A stretch of DNA of 64,000 nt from Nitrospirota bacterium (GTDB lineage Bacteria > Nitrospirota > Thermodesulfovibrionia > Thermodesulfovibrionales > UBA6898). Positions 1 through 8,520 of the stretch are shown piece by piece (positions within the stretch are counted from its first letter, which is position 1; each line of letters opens with the position of its first letter). The stretch covers positions 20,056 to 84,055 of the forward strand of contig QKDO01000086.1 in assembly GCA_003252075.1 (NCBI GenBank). The letters run 5' to 3'. The notes below the pieces were generated by a model. It ran no database searches. It had not been told where the DNA came from and saw nothing but the letters and a program-made list of their open reading frames with translations. The position numbers were made by a program, and so were the translations under genes.

Positions 1-2
1 GG

Positions 3-902
3 CTCTGGGGAAAAAGGGGGCTTGCGGTGACAGTGATGACCGGCGTACTCTTAATGCTCATCATTGTGCCCCTGATGCTCGCTGTCACGGCCATTGTCGG
101 TAAGGCCGACGATATCTCTGCCCGGATTAATTCTCTGGCAGGATTTACGATTCCGGCCCCGCCGGATTGGGTGGGCCGCATTCCGCTGGCCGGGAAGAAG
201 CTTGCTGAAAAATGGCAGTACGTTGCCGGACTCAGTCATGAAGAACTTTCAGCCCAGATAACTCCCTATGCGCGGACTGCCATACGGTGGTTCATATCTC
301 AGGCGGGAAGCGTTGCTGCGGTGCTGGTCCAGTTCCTGCTCACCGTGATTATCGCGGCCATCATGTATGCCGGGGGCGAGAAGGCCTCAGCCGGGGTCCG
401 CGGTTTCGCTTTACGCCTCGCCGGATCACGGGGAGAGGAGGTATCCGTTCTTGCTGCCAAGGCGATCAGAAGCGTTGCGCTCGGCATCGTTGTTACTGCG
501 CTCATACAGACCGCTATCGGCGGAACCGGGCTGGTCATTTCGGGTGTGCCGGGAGCTCCGGTGCTGACCGCGGTGATCTTTATGTTCTGTCTTGCGCAGC
601 TAGGACCTATTCTGGTGCTGGCCCCGGCGGTTATATGGCTTTACTGGAAGGGTGATCCGCTCTGGGGAACTGTCCTGCTGATCTTTTCGATCATCGCCGG
701 TACCATTGATAACTTTATCAGGCCGATCCTTATCAAGAAGGGGGCGGACCTGCCGCTGATCATGATCTTCGCTGGTGTTATCGGCGGCCTCATCGCCTTC
801 GGCATTGTCGGGCTTTTCATCGGGCCGGTGGTTCTTGCGGTCACCTATACGCTCTTGAAGGATTGGGTCTCGGAAAGCACGAAGAATGAGAATACTGCGT
901 AA
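3..902 (+). CDS. AI-2E/YdiK family permease, 5' end outside window
   Basis: This is the C-terminal part of an inner-membrane permease of the AI-2E transporter family (E. coli YdiK/PerM type). The frame is open to the left edge, and the residues before the track's GTG (RGLAVTVM) fit the family's first conserved helix, so the true start lies upstream and the gene is partial. The visible 299 residues show an N-terminal helix ending in VPL, a hydrophilic stretch, then at least five membrane helices with Gly/Pro-rich turns, including FIGPVVLAV near the C terminus. Family members are usually about 350 residues. Substrate cannot be assigned; export of small molecules or Na+/H+ exchange has been proposed for relatives. 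Confidence 0.85.
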   Translation, partial: LWGKRGLAVTVMTGVLLMLIIVPLMLAVTAIVGKADDISARINSLAGFTIPAPPDWVGRIPLAGKKLAEKWQYVAGLSHEELSAQITPYARTAIRWFISQAGSVAAVLVQFLLTVIIAAIMYAGGEKASAGVRGFALRLAGSRGEEVSVLAAKAIRSVALGIVVTALIQTAIGGTGLVISGVPGAPVLTAVIFMFCLAQLGPILVLAPAVIWLYWKGDPLWGTVLLIFSIIAGTIDNFIRPILIKKGADLPLIMIFAGVIGGLIAFGIVGLFIGPVVLAVTYTLLKDWVSESTKNENTA

Positions 903-1013
903 CGGCTTGCACACACCTGACGGGGCAGGATGCAAAGAGCCTCTGCAGGATTCCGTTGCACGAGCGGTGATCAAAACATATCATCTTGTCTTTATATTCA
1001 GAGAGGGGGACTC

Positions 1014-1370
1014 ATGATTCGCCTGATAACCTGTGTTCGGAAAAAGAAGGGCATGTCTTACCAGGAGTTCAGACAGAATTGGGAATCCATCGCATTTTCA
1101 GAGCTTATGGATAAGGCTGTCGCTGTTCTGAAACCCCTCAGGCACGCCCGCAGCCTGTCCCTGCAGATTGGGGCGAATATCAGGCTCATGGAGTCGCGGG
1201 GGAGTGACGAGCCCTATGAGGGGATCATAGAATGGTGGTGGGAGAGTGCATCCCAGCTTGCGCCATTGCTCGACAGCACCCAGGCGCAGGGCATGATTCT
1301 CGAGATGCGGGCGTTCCAGGCGCAGTTCGTAGATTTTGCGTCGTCACCTTCCTTTTTCACGGAAGCCTGA
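1014..1370 (+). CDS. EthD-like dimeric alpha/beta-barrel protein
   Basis: A small cytoplasmic protein of 118 residues. The N terminus (MIRLITCVRKKKGMSYQEF) and the later EWWW segment resemble the EthD/dimeric alpha-beta barrel fold, in which a small ferredoxin-like unit dimerises around a pocket. The start is the ATG at 1014 rather than the track's 930, because GAGAGGGGG lies just upstream and similarity begins there. EthD relatives are often accessory proteins of oxidation or polyketide pathways; no such pathway is next to it, so the role is unknown. It lies 16 nt before the HD-GYP gene and may be co-transcribed with it. Confidence 0.6.
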   Translation: MIRLITCVRKKKGMSYQEFRQNWESIAFSELMDKAVAVLKPLRHARSLSLQIGANIRLMESRGSDEPYEGIIEWWWESASQLAPLLDSTQAQGMILEMRAFQAQFVDFASSPSFFTEA

Positions 1371-1386
1371 AGCGAGAGATGTCGCG

Positions 1387-2718
1387 ATGAAGACTTACCC
1401 TCTCAGGACCTTTGTCCACCGTGTACTCCTGATGAGGCTCGGCATCGCCACGATGCTGATTGCTGCTGCCATAGCCACCATCACCTATTTCACACAGGAG
1501 GCGAGGCTGAAACATCAGGTGGTTGACTATGGCCGCATGGGTATCAGAGCCCTTACGGCGGAAGTACAGCACATCATGCGAAGCCGGTCACTGGACGCAG
1601 CCGATGCCCTGCGCGAATATCTCGGACAGTCCCGCCAATCAGTGAATTATGAGGCGGGCAGATTCGTCTACGTGCAGTTCTATGACGCGTCCTTAAAGCT
1701 GGTGGCTGAATGGGCACTTGAGGGACAAACGGATGCTGACCCCCGCAAGGCCTTGCTTGTATCGGAACCCATGCAACGTCCCGCTGCAGGGATGGTGCTT
1801 GCGGAAATGTCCGAGATTAATGATACTCCCGTGGTTCGTGTCATCATGCCCATTGCCGATGAACAGGGGGTTGTTCGGGCCTATGCCAGGGGGATCTTTG
1901 CCCTATCGGCTCAGAAGGCGGCTGAAATGACCAGAACGATTCTCCTGAACATTATGATCGTGCTCGCCATAGTCTTTTCCGTGGCAGCTATCCTCTATCC
2001 GGTCATCCTGCATCTCATGAGAAGGATCGCAGACTATTCCACGGGCCTCCTTGACGCGAACCTCGAGACCCTTTCCGTATTGGGTAGCGCTATTGCCAAG
2101 CGTGACAGTGACACCGACGCCCACAATTATCGTGTCTCCCTCTATTCCGCCCGCGTCGGCGAGGCGATGGGCCTGTCGTCTGAGGAAATGTGCGCCCTTA
2201 TCAAGGGGGCTTTTCTGCATGATGTCGGAAAGATCGGCATCCCGGACAACGTCCTGCTCAAGCCGGGCAAGCTTGACGATGAGGAGTTCAGCGTTATGAA
2301 GACCCACGTCGAAAAGGGCGTTGAGATCGTGACACGGTCTTCGTGGCTCAAGGACGCAATCACCGTTGCCGGCTATCATCACGAGAAGTACGCAGGAGGA
2401 GGCTATCCGCACAACCTGCGAGGCACGGATATTCCTGTCACTGCCCGCATCTTCGCTATTTGTGACGTATTTGATGCGCTCACCTCGGCGCGGCCCTACA
2501 AGAAGCCTTTCAGCTTCGATGCTGCCATGGAGATACTCGACCAGGACAGGGGGCAGCATTTCGATCCGGCTATCCTCGAAACATTCCATACGGTTGCCCG
2601 CGAACTCTTTGCCCGCTATGCAGGCCGCGAAGGCGACGATCTCCGGCAGGAACTGGTCAGCCTTGTGGAAAAGTGCTTCTCCACAGGACTGGCGGCGCTC
2701 CGGTACGGGACAGACTGA
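1387..2718 (+). CDS. membrane-anchored HD-GYP phosphodiesterase
   Basis: Predicted c-di-GMP phosphodiesterase of 443 residues. A first membrane helix (about residues 13-35) and a second (about 183-208) bracket a periplasmic sensor region of roughly 145 residues that I do not recognise as a named domain. The cytoplasmic HD-GYP domain follows, with HDVGKIGIPD (HD near residue 278) and HHEKYAGGGYP (GYP near 339), so the metal and signature residues are present. The ATG at 1387 was chosen over the track start because it follows a GAGAG ribosome-binding site and gives a normal first helix. No GGDEF or EAL domain is present, so it should degrade rather than make c-di-GMP. The ligand sensed by the periplasmic part is unknown. 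Confidence 0.9.
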   Translation: MKTYPLRTFVHRVLLMRLGIATMLIAAAIATITYFTQEARLKHQVVDYGRMGIRALTAEVQHIMRSRSLDAADALREYLGQSRQSVNYEAGRFVYVQFYDASLKLVAEWALEGQTDADPRKALLVSEPMQRPAAGMVLAEMSEINDTPVVRVIMPIADEQGVVRAYARGIFALSAQKAAEMTRTILLNIMIVLAIVFSVAAILYPVILHLMRRIADYSTGLLDANLETLSVLGSAIAKRDSDTDAHNYRVSLYSARVGEAMGLSSEEMCALIKGAFLHDVGKIGIPDNVLLKPGKLDDEEFSVMKTHVEKGVEIVTRSSWLKDAITVAGYHHEKYAGGGYPHNLRGTDIPVTARIFAICDVFDALTSARPYKKPFSFDAAMEILDQDRGQHFDPAILETFHTVARELFARYAGREGDDLRQELVSLVEKCFSTGLAALRYGTD

Positions 2719-2958
2719 TCTCTTTTCTTCAAGAATGTGGCATGCATATGATGGGGTTGAAATTGTTCCGCAGATAGTCATCTGCATTTCGAACAGGTAT
2801 CGCGCTTTCCCCCGACCTCGGCGGTGAAGCTGAGATTTCCGCAGGCTCACCTCGGCATGGTCTTCTTCTTCCCTTGAGTCCTCTCTCGGGATGGGTGTAG
2901 GGGTGGGTTGACTCATCAACACCGCATCCATTCTCTCGTGCCGGGTCATCCGGCTGCA

Positions 2959-4194
2959 TCAGGCAGTGTTCTCTTTTGTGTCCTTACCCTTTGTTGCAGC
3001 GAAGCGACCATAGAGATTCGAGAGCGGTATGGCGGAGATCCCGTGGAGAAAGACACTGAGCAGGACCGTGAGCGCCACCACCGAGATCATGTATTCGAAG
3101 CCCTTGGTGCCGAGCTTCCCTATGACGATAAGCAGGTACAGAACCGAGGCGATGCCCCGCGGCCCGAACCAACCGATGAAAGAGACGGTCTGCCAGTCGA
3201 GCTTCGTTCCGAGCAGGCTCAGGGCGACGGGCAGCATCCGGATCACGGTCAGACTCAGGATCGCATAAAGCAGGGCGCGCGCATCCCACAGCGGCAGCAC
3301 TGCCGGGATCAGTACGAGGCCAAGAAGCAGGAAGATGTAAAGGGCCTTCTGTTGACCCTCGGCCTCTGCGAACTCCTGGATACGTTCCCTGACCTCATGC
3401 GTTCTGGCCCCCAGAAGAAGTCCCCCGAAGAATGCAGCAATAAAACCGTTGCCGTGAACCTCTTCAGCAAGGGCATAGGCGATCATGGCAAGGGCAATCG
3501 AAGCTATGCGCTGAAATGTGTCGCTCATCCATCCTCTTGTAGATGCTTTGTCCATGAGAAGTCCGCCGAGCCAGCCAACAAGCCCGCCGACGATGGGGCC
3601 AAAAATCATCTGTTTCAAGGCAAAACCGACCCAGTAGGCAGCACCACCTGATCCGGCTTCTGCCTCTGAGAGCGCAGCAATGCAGATAAGGATGGGCGGG
3701 AGCGCAAGGCCGTCATTCAGGCCGCTCTCGACATTGATCGACTGCCGTATACGCTCCGGGACAGCATCGCTCTTTACGACTGCAACACCCAATGCAGCGT
3801 CCGTCGGCGAGAGCATGAGCGCCATCAGCGCGATGATCCAGAAATTCGTACCCGGAAAGATGGGGAAAGCCAGGGCAATGCCGAGAAGCATGGTCAGGGG
3901 TAATCCGATCAGCAGGAGTCTCAGGGGGAGGGAACGTTCTCTGATAAGTCTCGGCAGATTGATGAGGGAGGCATCCGTAAAGAGTATTATTATGAGTGCG
4001 ATCTCGGCGAGGATCGCAACCAGCTTGGAATTCGGCTTGACTTCAAGCCAGCCGAACCCAAGCGGACTTGCGATGAGACCTACGGCGACGAAGACCATCG
4101 GCCCTGATACCGGGGAGCGCTCTGAAAGACGCGAGAAGAGGCCGTAGACAAAAGCGAGCAGCGCCGCGAAAATTATGACCGGATATTCGTGCAT
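2959..4194 (-). CDS. CPA1-family cation:proton antiporter
   Basis: Inner-membrane Na+/H+ or K+/H+ exchanger of 411 residues, with about 12 hydrophobic segments. Family marks are SPTDAALG, NVESGLNDGLALP (the Asn-Asp pair typical of electroneutral CPA1/NhaP exchangers) and WFGPRGIASVLY. The track ORF begins much further upstream, but its first 139 residues are an unlike out-of-frame reading of the K+ channel gene; the ATG at 4194 overlaps the channel stop by one base (TGATG), so I use that. It has no C-terminal TrkA or CBS regulatory domain. Coupling to a K+ channel in the same operon suggests joint control of membrane potential and ion balance. Confidence 0.88.
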   Translation of the reverse strand: MHEYPVIIFAALLAFVYGLFSRLSERSPVSGPMVFVAVGLIASPLGFGWLEVKPNSKLVAILAEIALIIILFTDASLINLPRLIRERSLPLRLLLIGLPLTMLLGIALAFPIFPGTNFWIIALMALMLSPTDAALGVAVVKSDAVPERIRQSINVESGLNDGLALPPILICIAALSEAEAGSGGAAYWVGFALKQMIFGPIVGGLVGWLGGLLMDKASTRGWMSDTFQRIASIALAMIAYALAEEVHGNGFIAAFFGGLLLGARTHEVRERIQEFAEAEGQQKALYIFLLLGLVLIPAVLPLWDARALLYAILSLTVIRMLPVALSLLGTKLDWQTVSFIGWFGPRGIASVLYLLIVIGKLGTKGFEYMISVVALTVLLSVFLHGISAIPLSNLYGRFAATKGKDTKENTA

Positions 4195-4919
4195 CAGTTG
4201 CCTCCTTTCCCCGATCGACGGGTCTCGATCTCCAGGGTGACCAGCCGAGCGATCAGTATTGCCGGGTAGAGCTGCCCGATGAGTGCCTCCATCATGACGA
4301 GGGACCTGGCAACCGGGTGGACAGCAGTAATGTCTCCGAACCCGACTGTTGTCAGCGCGACCATGCTGAAATAGAAAAACGCCTCTCCACGCTCGGCACC
4401 GGCCTCGCTTACCCATGCCGGCTCTTGAAACGATCCGGGAACCACGGCAGCTATAAAGGTGTAACTGTAAGCGAAAAAGATCCCGATGAGGAGATATGCG
4501 GCGACTGCGCCGCGTACACGATGGCCTGTCACCGGTCCGGGGCGATACACCTGCCAGAGCACTATCATTATCATGCCAACAATCGACAGTAACGAGAGCA
4601 GGGCATCCCACGGAAGTAGGTCAGAAACACCGAAGACAGAACGGGCCAGCCGCACCGTGATAGCACTGATGACAAAGAGCCCGGAAACTAGCTGGAAAAC
4701 CCTGTGTTTTGCCATCGTCAGCAGTCCGGCGAGGAGCAGGAAGGCGAATATGAAGATACCGATCATTTCTATCGTCCGTCCGGCCCGGGTAAGCGGTACA
4801 ATGATAAACACGTCTACGATCAACAGGATGAGAAGAGCCGTAAGGCTATTCTCTTCATCCCAGAAATGGAAAAGACGACTAATCACTGAATCCCTCTCTT
4901 TTTGTTTGGGCGCATGCAC
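4194..4919 (-). CDS. ion channel protein with K+ selectivity filter
   Basis: A 241-residue membrane protein with six hydrophobic segments and a pore loop near the C terminus. The filter TVGFGDI (preceded by FYFSMVALT) is the canonical K+ channel signature, followed by the last helix. There is no RCK/TrkA-N domain after the pore. The start is GTG at 4919, which overlaps the glucokinase TAG by one base (TAGTG), and the stop overlaps the antiporter start by one base, so translation of the three genes is probably coupled. The segments before the pore are not obviously a voltage sensor: I see no regular Arg ladder. Function as a K+ leak channel is inferred from the filter only. Confidence 0.88.
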   Translation of the reverse strand: MHAPKQKERDSVISRLFHFWDEENSLTALLILLIVDVFIIVPLTRAGRTIEMIGIFIFAFLLLAGLLTMAKHRVFQLVSGLFVISAITVRLARSVFGVSDLLPWDALLSLLSIVGMIMIVLWQVYRPGPVTGHRVRGAVAAYLLIGIFFAYSYTFIAAVVPGSFQEPAWVSEAGAERGEAFFYFSMVALTTVGFGDITAVHPVARSLVMMEALIGQLYPAILIARLVTLEIETRRSGKGGN

Positions 4920-5983
4920 TATTCTTTCGCCGCGGTCAGGGCTGCCCCGATGAGAGCCACCTTAGGGTCAAGGATAACGCGCACCGGGATCTTCTCGAGC
5001 AGAGGACGCATGCGACCCTTGCTCGAGAAGGCCTTCATAAAGGCCCCTTGCTGCAGCATCGGAAATATCTTCGGGGCTATGCCCCCTGCGAGATAAAGAC
5101 CTCCATAGGGGAGGAGCTTCAGGGCCAGATTGCCCGCCTCTGCACCGTAGGCTGAAATAAAGAGATTCATGGTCTGCCCGCAGAGAAAGTCGCTGCCAGA
5201 AAGCGCTGCCTTCGAAACCTCTGCTGCCAGGTCAACAGTCTTGTCTTTTTTGCCCATTTCCCGCGCCCAGGTTTCATAGATATCAGCCATGGCTGCAGAC
5301 TCCTCACGCGGGTTGGTGTCCCGGAAAAACTGGTAGATAGACGCGATGCCCGTTCCTGATACCACCCTTTCAACCGAGACACGTGGCAGACTGTATCGCT
5401 CAAGCAGATAGGTCAACAACTGAAATTCAAGGGCTGACCGAGGCGCGAAATCAGTGTGTCCTCCCTCGCTCGGGTAGGCCCTGAAGTTTCCTTCAGGGTC
5501 AGGAATGAGAAAGCCCTCCCCCAAACCCGTGCCTGCGCCGATTATGGCGATCGGCGCAGCGGAATCGGGACTGCCGGGCTGCAGCGTTTCCATCTGGCTG
5601 TCCTGCAGACCGGCTATGCCGTATCCGATAGCGGCAAAGTCATTGATGAGTGTCACCCGGGGAATTTCGAGTGTTCGCTGCAGGCGTTCACCTGATAGCG
5701 ACCAGCTCAAATTTGTGAGTTCCGAGACATTATGGACAATGGGACCGGCAATACCAAAGCATGCGCTGACAACGGCCGGAATGTTGAGGGACGCCTCTGT
5801 CGCCTCTTTAAAGAACTGGTGCACCATGGGTACCAGGTCAGCAAAGCTCCTGCTTACATACGTCCGCTCCCAGAGTGTGGTCAGTAAAGGAATTGCGTGA
5901 CCGGGACTGCTTGCCTCTGCATTGACCAGCCTCAGTACCGTTTTTGTCCCTCCGATATCACCGGCAAGAATGGTCAGTGTCAT
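4919..5983 (-). CDS. glk: glucokinase
   Basis: ATP-dependent glucose kinase of the Glk (PF02685) family, 354 residues, making glucose-6-phosphate in the cytoplasm. The N-terminal phosphate loop GDIGGTKT, the second nucleotide motif GTGLGEG and PSEGGHTDFAPR, where the conserved Glu-x-x-His lies, are all present; GGIAPKI sits near the C terminus as in the family. It is slightly longer than the usual 320 or so residues. It starts 3 nt after the stop of the LOG-family gene and overlaps the next gene by one base. With the downstream glycogen and disaccharide phosphorylases elsewhere in the window it would rescue free glucose into glycolysis. Confidence 0.92.
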   Translation of the reverse strand: MTLTILAGDIGGTKTVLRLVNAEASSPGHAIPLLTTLWERTYVSRSFADLVPMVHQFFKEATEASLNIPAVVSACFGIAGPIVHNVSELTNLSWSLSGERLQRTLEIPRVTLINDFAAIGYGIAGLQDSQMETLQPGSPDSAAPIAIIGAGTGLGEGFLIPDPEGNFRAYPSEGGHTDFAPRSALEFQLLTYLLERYSLPRVSVERVVSGTGIASIYQFFRDTNPREESAAMADIYETWAREMGKKDKTVDLAAEVSKAALSGSDFLCGQTMNLFISAYGAEAGNLALKLLPYGGLYLAGGIAPKIFPMLQQGAFMKAFSSKGRMRPLLEKIPVRVILDPKVALIGAALTAAKE

Positions 5984-5986
5984 GGC

Positions 5987-6751
5987 TTATTTCCTCATAG
6001 TCCTTTTCGAACCGCGGCCTTCCCGCGGCTGCGCTTTTCGCCATGCGGAATGGTGTTTGCGTATGATGCTGATCGCTTCATCCGCCGTATTCACGCAGAG
6101 CGGTATCTGCATATCTTCCGGATTGGCAAGCGGGAATTCCGGTCTCAGCATGTATTTCTTGGCCCAATCCACAAGGGCATCATACATCTTCCCGATGAGG
6201 ATCAGCGGTGTCCTCTCTTCAAGGTGTTTGACCTGCAGAAGCTGCCAGACCATGAGCGTCTCCAGCGCAGTGCCGACGCCGCCGGGGACAACGACAAATG
6301 CGTCAGACATGAGCACAAACTGATGCAGTCGGGTGAAGAATGTGCGGTGCGTGAAGGCCTGTTCAACGAAAGGGTTCACGTCCTGCTCGAAGGGCAATTC
6401 GACCCGGACACCATAGGAGCGGCTGCGGCCGCCCTTGCCGACCTCGGCAGCACCCTCATTGGCCGCCTGCATCAGCCCCGGCCCGCCGCCGGTCACAATG
6501 TCGCATCCCATCCCGGACAGCGTCCGCGCAAGACCTTTCACCTCGCCGAATACCCAGGAATCTCTCGGCACCCGGGCAGAGCCGAAAATCGTGACCCTGA
6601 ATTGTTCCCGCTTCGATGGACGAAGCCGTGTAAGGTTATTCACCACCTCCCAAAGGCTAAGAACCGTGCCGACAAGAATTTCTTTGACCGCATCCTCGTC
6701 AGCCAGGTTGACCATGTGCGATTCTTTCTTTACCATTTTTTTCGGTGCCAT
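5987..6751 (-). CDS. LOG-family (TIGR00730) nucleotide phosphoribohydrolase-like protein
   Basis: A Rossmann-fold protein of 254 residues. VTGGGPGLMQAANEG and VPGGVGTALETL are the two nucleotide motifs of the LOG/lysine-decarboxylase-like family; the PGGxGTxxE motif carries the catalytic Glu in enzymes that split nucleoside 5'-monophosphates into base and ribose phosphate. I start at the ATG at 6751 (MAPKKMVKK) because AAGGAG lies about 8 nt before it; the track start 14 codons earlier has no such site. It is the first gene of the minus-strand operon with glk, the K+ channel and the antiporter. Substrate is not certain; AMP/GMP hydrolysis is the usual activity of the family. Confidence 0.85.
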   Translation of the reverse strand: MAPKKMVKKESHMVNLADEDAVKEILVGTVLSLWEVVNNLTRLRPSKREQFRVTIFGSARVPRDSWVFGEVKGLARTLSGMGCDIVTGGGPGLMQAANEGAAEVGKGGRSRSYGVRVELPFEQDVNPFVEQAFTHRTFFTRLHQFVLMSDAFVVVPGGVGTALETLMVWQLLQVKHLEERTPLILIGKMYDALVDWAKKYMLRPEFPLANPEDMQIPLCVNTADEAISIIRKHHSAWRKAQPREGRGSKRTMRK

Positions 6752-6928
6752 AGGTTCCTTCTCCTTTTGCCATGGATTGCAACTATCATGCAATGCGCAC
6801 TGTTTCGGTCTGCTCCCCTTTCAGGAGCGGCAGAGTGCTGCATAGGGAATGTCCGGACTGCAATGACTACAGAGTCCATACTGCAATCCATAAAGAAGGA
6901 CTCCAGGCACCTGATGTTCGTTGACCAA

Positions 6929-8446
6929 TCACTGCGCTGCGGCCCCGTGGCAATCGCTGCAGTTCATGGTCAGATAGGAGTCACCAATGTCTACCGGGTG
7001 CGGGTATGCAAGCCGGCGGATTACAGCGCTCTCACCGCTGCCTTCACCACTGACCGTATGTTCCAGAAGGACATGGCAGAGATTGCAGTCTTTGGATAAT
7101 ATCGTCCCATCTTCACTGACGTGATTGCCATCGTGGCACCGGAAGCACCCGGGGGAGTGCCGGTGGCCGCGGTTGTTGGGGAAGTTCTTCCAGCTGACCT
7201 TCATCAGCGGATCATAGTTCCGCTCGTAACCGCGCTGCAACTCCGTGATGGCACGGTCGATGGCATCCTTCTTTGCCGCTGCCACCGAAGGATGCGTGGT
7301 CCGGTAAAATTCCGTGATTGCCTTTCTGATCGCCTCCTTGCCCTCGTCAAGAGTCCGGTACTCTCCTTCCATCGACCTGACCGCCGTGGACTTGATATCA
7401 GGGAGCGTGGGATCGACGAGCCCTATGCTGAGAAGGATGTTCAGCGTGTCGGCGGGATGCCGGAAGGAGTGGGCTGCCCGGTTATGGCAATCCACGCAAT
7501 CCATACGGCGTTTCAGGTTCTCCGCTGGCTCCGGCACTTCCGGCGAACTTCCCCTGGTCCGATACGTCCGGACCTTTCCATCGAGACGTTTGACATGGAC
7601 CCAAGGTATGTTGACCCTCTTCGGGTCTGATGCGTCATAGATGATCTCTTCGGTGGTGCTTGAGTGCCAGTGCATCTTGGGCGGCCTGTCCGATTTCAGA
7701 CCAGGAGTGCCCATCCTGAGCAGGAGATCGAGGTCCCATGGTGTGTTGCCTCTGTCCGAGAGAAAGAATTTTCTCGCTTCTAGACGCTCATAGAACTGGT
7801 ACTTCGGCCCATGGCAGCTCTCGCAGACGTCCTGGGCGGGACGCAGGTCTACTACGGGCGTCGGGATGGGCCTCGGGATCTGGTTGGTGAGCACGTCGAA
7901 AAGCTGTTTCATACCCCTCAATTTATAGATCACGAAATACTTCACTCCCGAGCCGACATGACAGGTCGAGCAGCCTACCTTGGCGTGGGACGAGTAAGAA
8001 TAGGAAAGGTTTTCGGCCTTATGGATGCTTTGTCCGCTGCTGTGGCAGATAACCCCGCAGAACGTATCGGACTCGGTGTATTCGTAGGTCTTAAAACCTG
8101 CAAAGGCATACAGCAGCGACATGATGAGAAAACCGCAGCTGAAGACAAGTACCAGGGTGCGGTGCTTCGGATTATTGAAATCAATAAGAGGGAAACGCTG
8201 TTCGATAACTCCGCCGTCGCTCAGCCGGCGACGTTCGCGAACGATGCCTACTACGACAAGAACCAGACCGAAGAAGATTATTATTGGCAGGGCGATAAAA
8301 ATGATAAGGTCAGCATAGGGTTTGGGATGCTTTGAGACCATGGCTATGATCGCAAGAAAGATCATGAGCCCGATATTGAAGAGGATGATTATTGCTCCGA
8401 CAAAAGAGAGCGGATTATAGAATGAAGGCGGGAATAATTTCTTCAC
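6929..8446 (-). CDS. seven-heme inner-membrane cytochrome c, NapC/NirT (ImcH-like)
   Basis: A 505-residue cytochrome c with three N-terminal membrane helices (about residues 13-36, 44-68 and 94-115) followed by a periplasmic multiheme region. I count six CxxCH sites (CSTCH, CESCH, CVDCH, CFRCH, CNLCH, CSDCH) plus one wider CGVICH (CxxxCH) right after the third helix. Size, three helices and seven heme sites match what I recall of Geobacter ImcH, which passes electrons from the quinone pool to periplasmic cytochromes. It begins with GTG at 8446 behind GAGGGG. It stands alone between the RND operon terminator and the LOG-family operon; no outer-membrane conduit genes are in the window. The quinol-oxidase role is inference. 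Confidence 0.82.
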   Translation of the reverse strand: MKKLFPPSFYNPLSFVGAIIILFNIGLMIFLAIIAMVSKHPKPYADLIIFIALPIIIFFGLVLVVVGIVRERRRLSDGGVIEQRFPLIDFNNPKHRTLVLVFSCGFLIMSLLYAFAGFKTYEYTESDTFCGVICHSSGQSIHKAENLSYSYSSHAKVGCSTCHVGSGVKYFVIYKLRGMKQLFDVLTNQIPRPIPTPVVDLRPAQDVCESCHGPKYQFYERLEARKFFLSDRGNTPWDLDLLLRMGTPGLKSDRPPKMHWHSSTTEEIIYDASDPKRVNIPWVHVKRLDGKVRTYRTRGSSPEVPEPAENLKRRMDCVDCHNRAAHSFRHPADTLNILLSIGLVDPTLPDIKSTAVRSMEGEYRTLDEGKEAIRKAITEFYRTTHPSVAAAKKDAIDRAITELQRGYERNYDPLMKVSWKNFPNNRGHRHSPGCFRCHDGNHVSEDGTILSKDCNLCHVLLEHTVSGEGSGESAVIRRLAYPHPVDIGDSYLTMNCSDCHGAAAQ

Positions 8447-8471
8447 GATTTCCCCTCAGAGAAAATTATTT

Positions 8472-8506
8472 GAAAAGAAAAACGGGGGATCTTCTCCGTC
8501 CCCCGT
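8472..8506 (-). terminator. rho-independent terminator of the RND operon
   Basis: Read on the minus strand, ACGGGGG and CCCCCGT form a perfect 7-bp stem with an 11-nt loop, followed by TTTTTCTTTTC. It lies 14 nt after the stop of the outer-membrane factor gene and ends the adaptor-pump-OMF operon, leaving only about 26 nt before the cytochrome start. The cytochrome is therefore either read by leak-through or has a promoter overlapping this hairpin. Confidence 0.85.
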
Positions 8507-8520
8507 GAGCGCCGTCATAA

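Noticed and set aside
1903-2949. 348-codon minus-strand ORF opposite the HD-GYP gene
   Set aside because: It is antisense to an intact conserved gene, has no recognisable domain and is rich in His/Arg/Asp as expected from shadow translation.
5897-7099. 400-codon plus-strand ORF over glk and the LOG-family gene
   Set aside because: Antisense to two recognised genes and their intergenic region; composition typical of a shadow.
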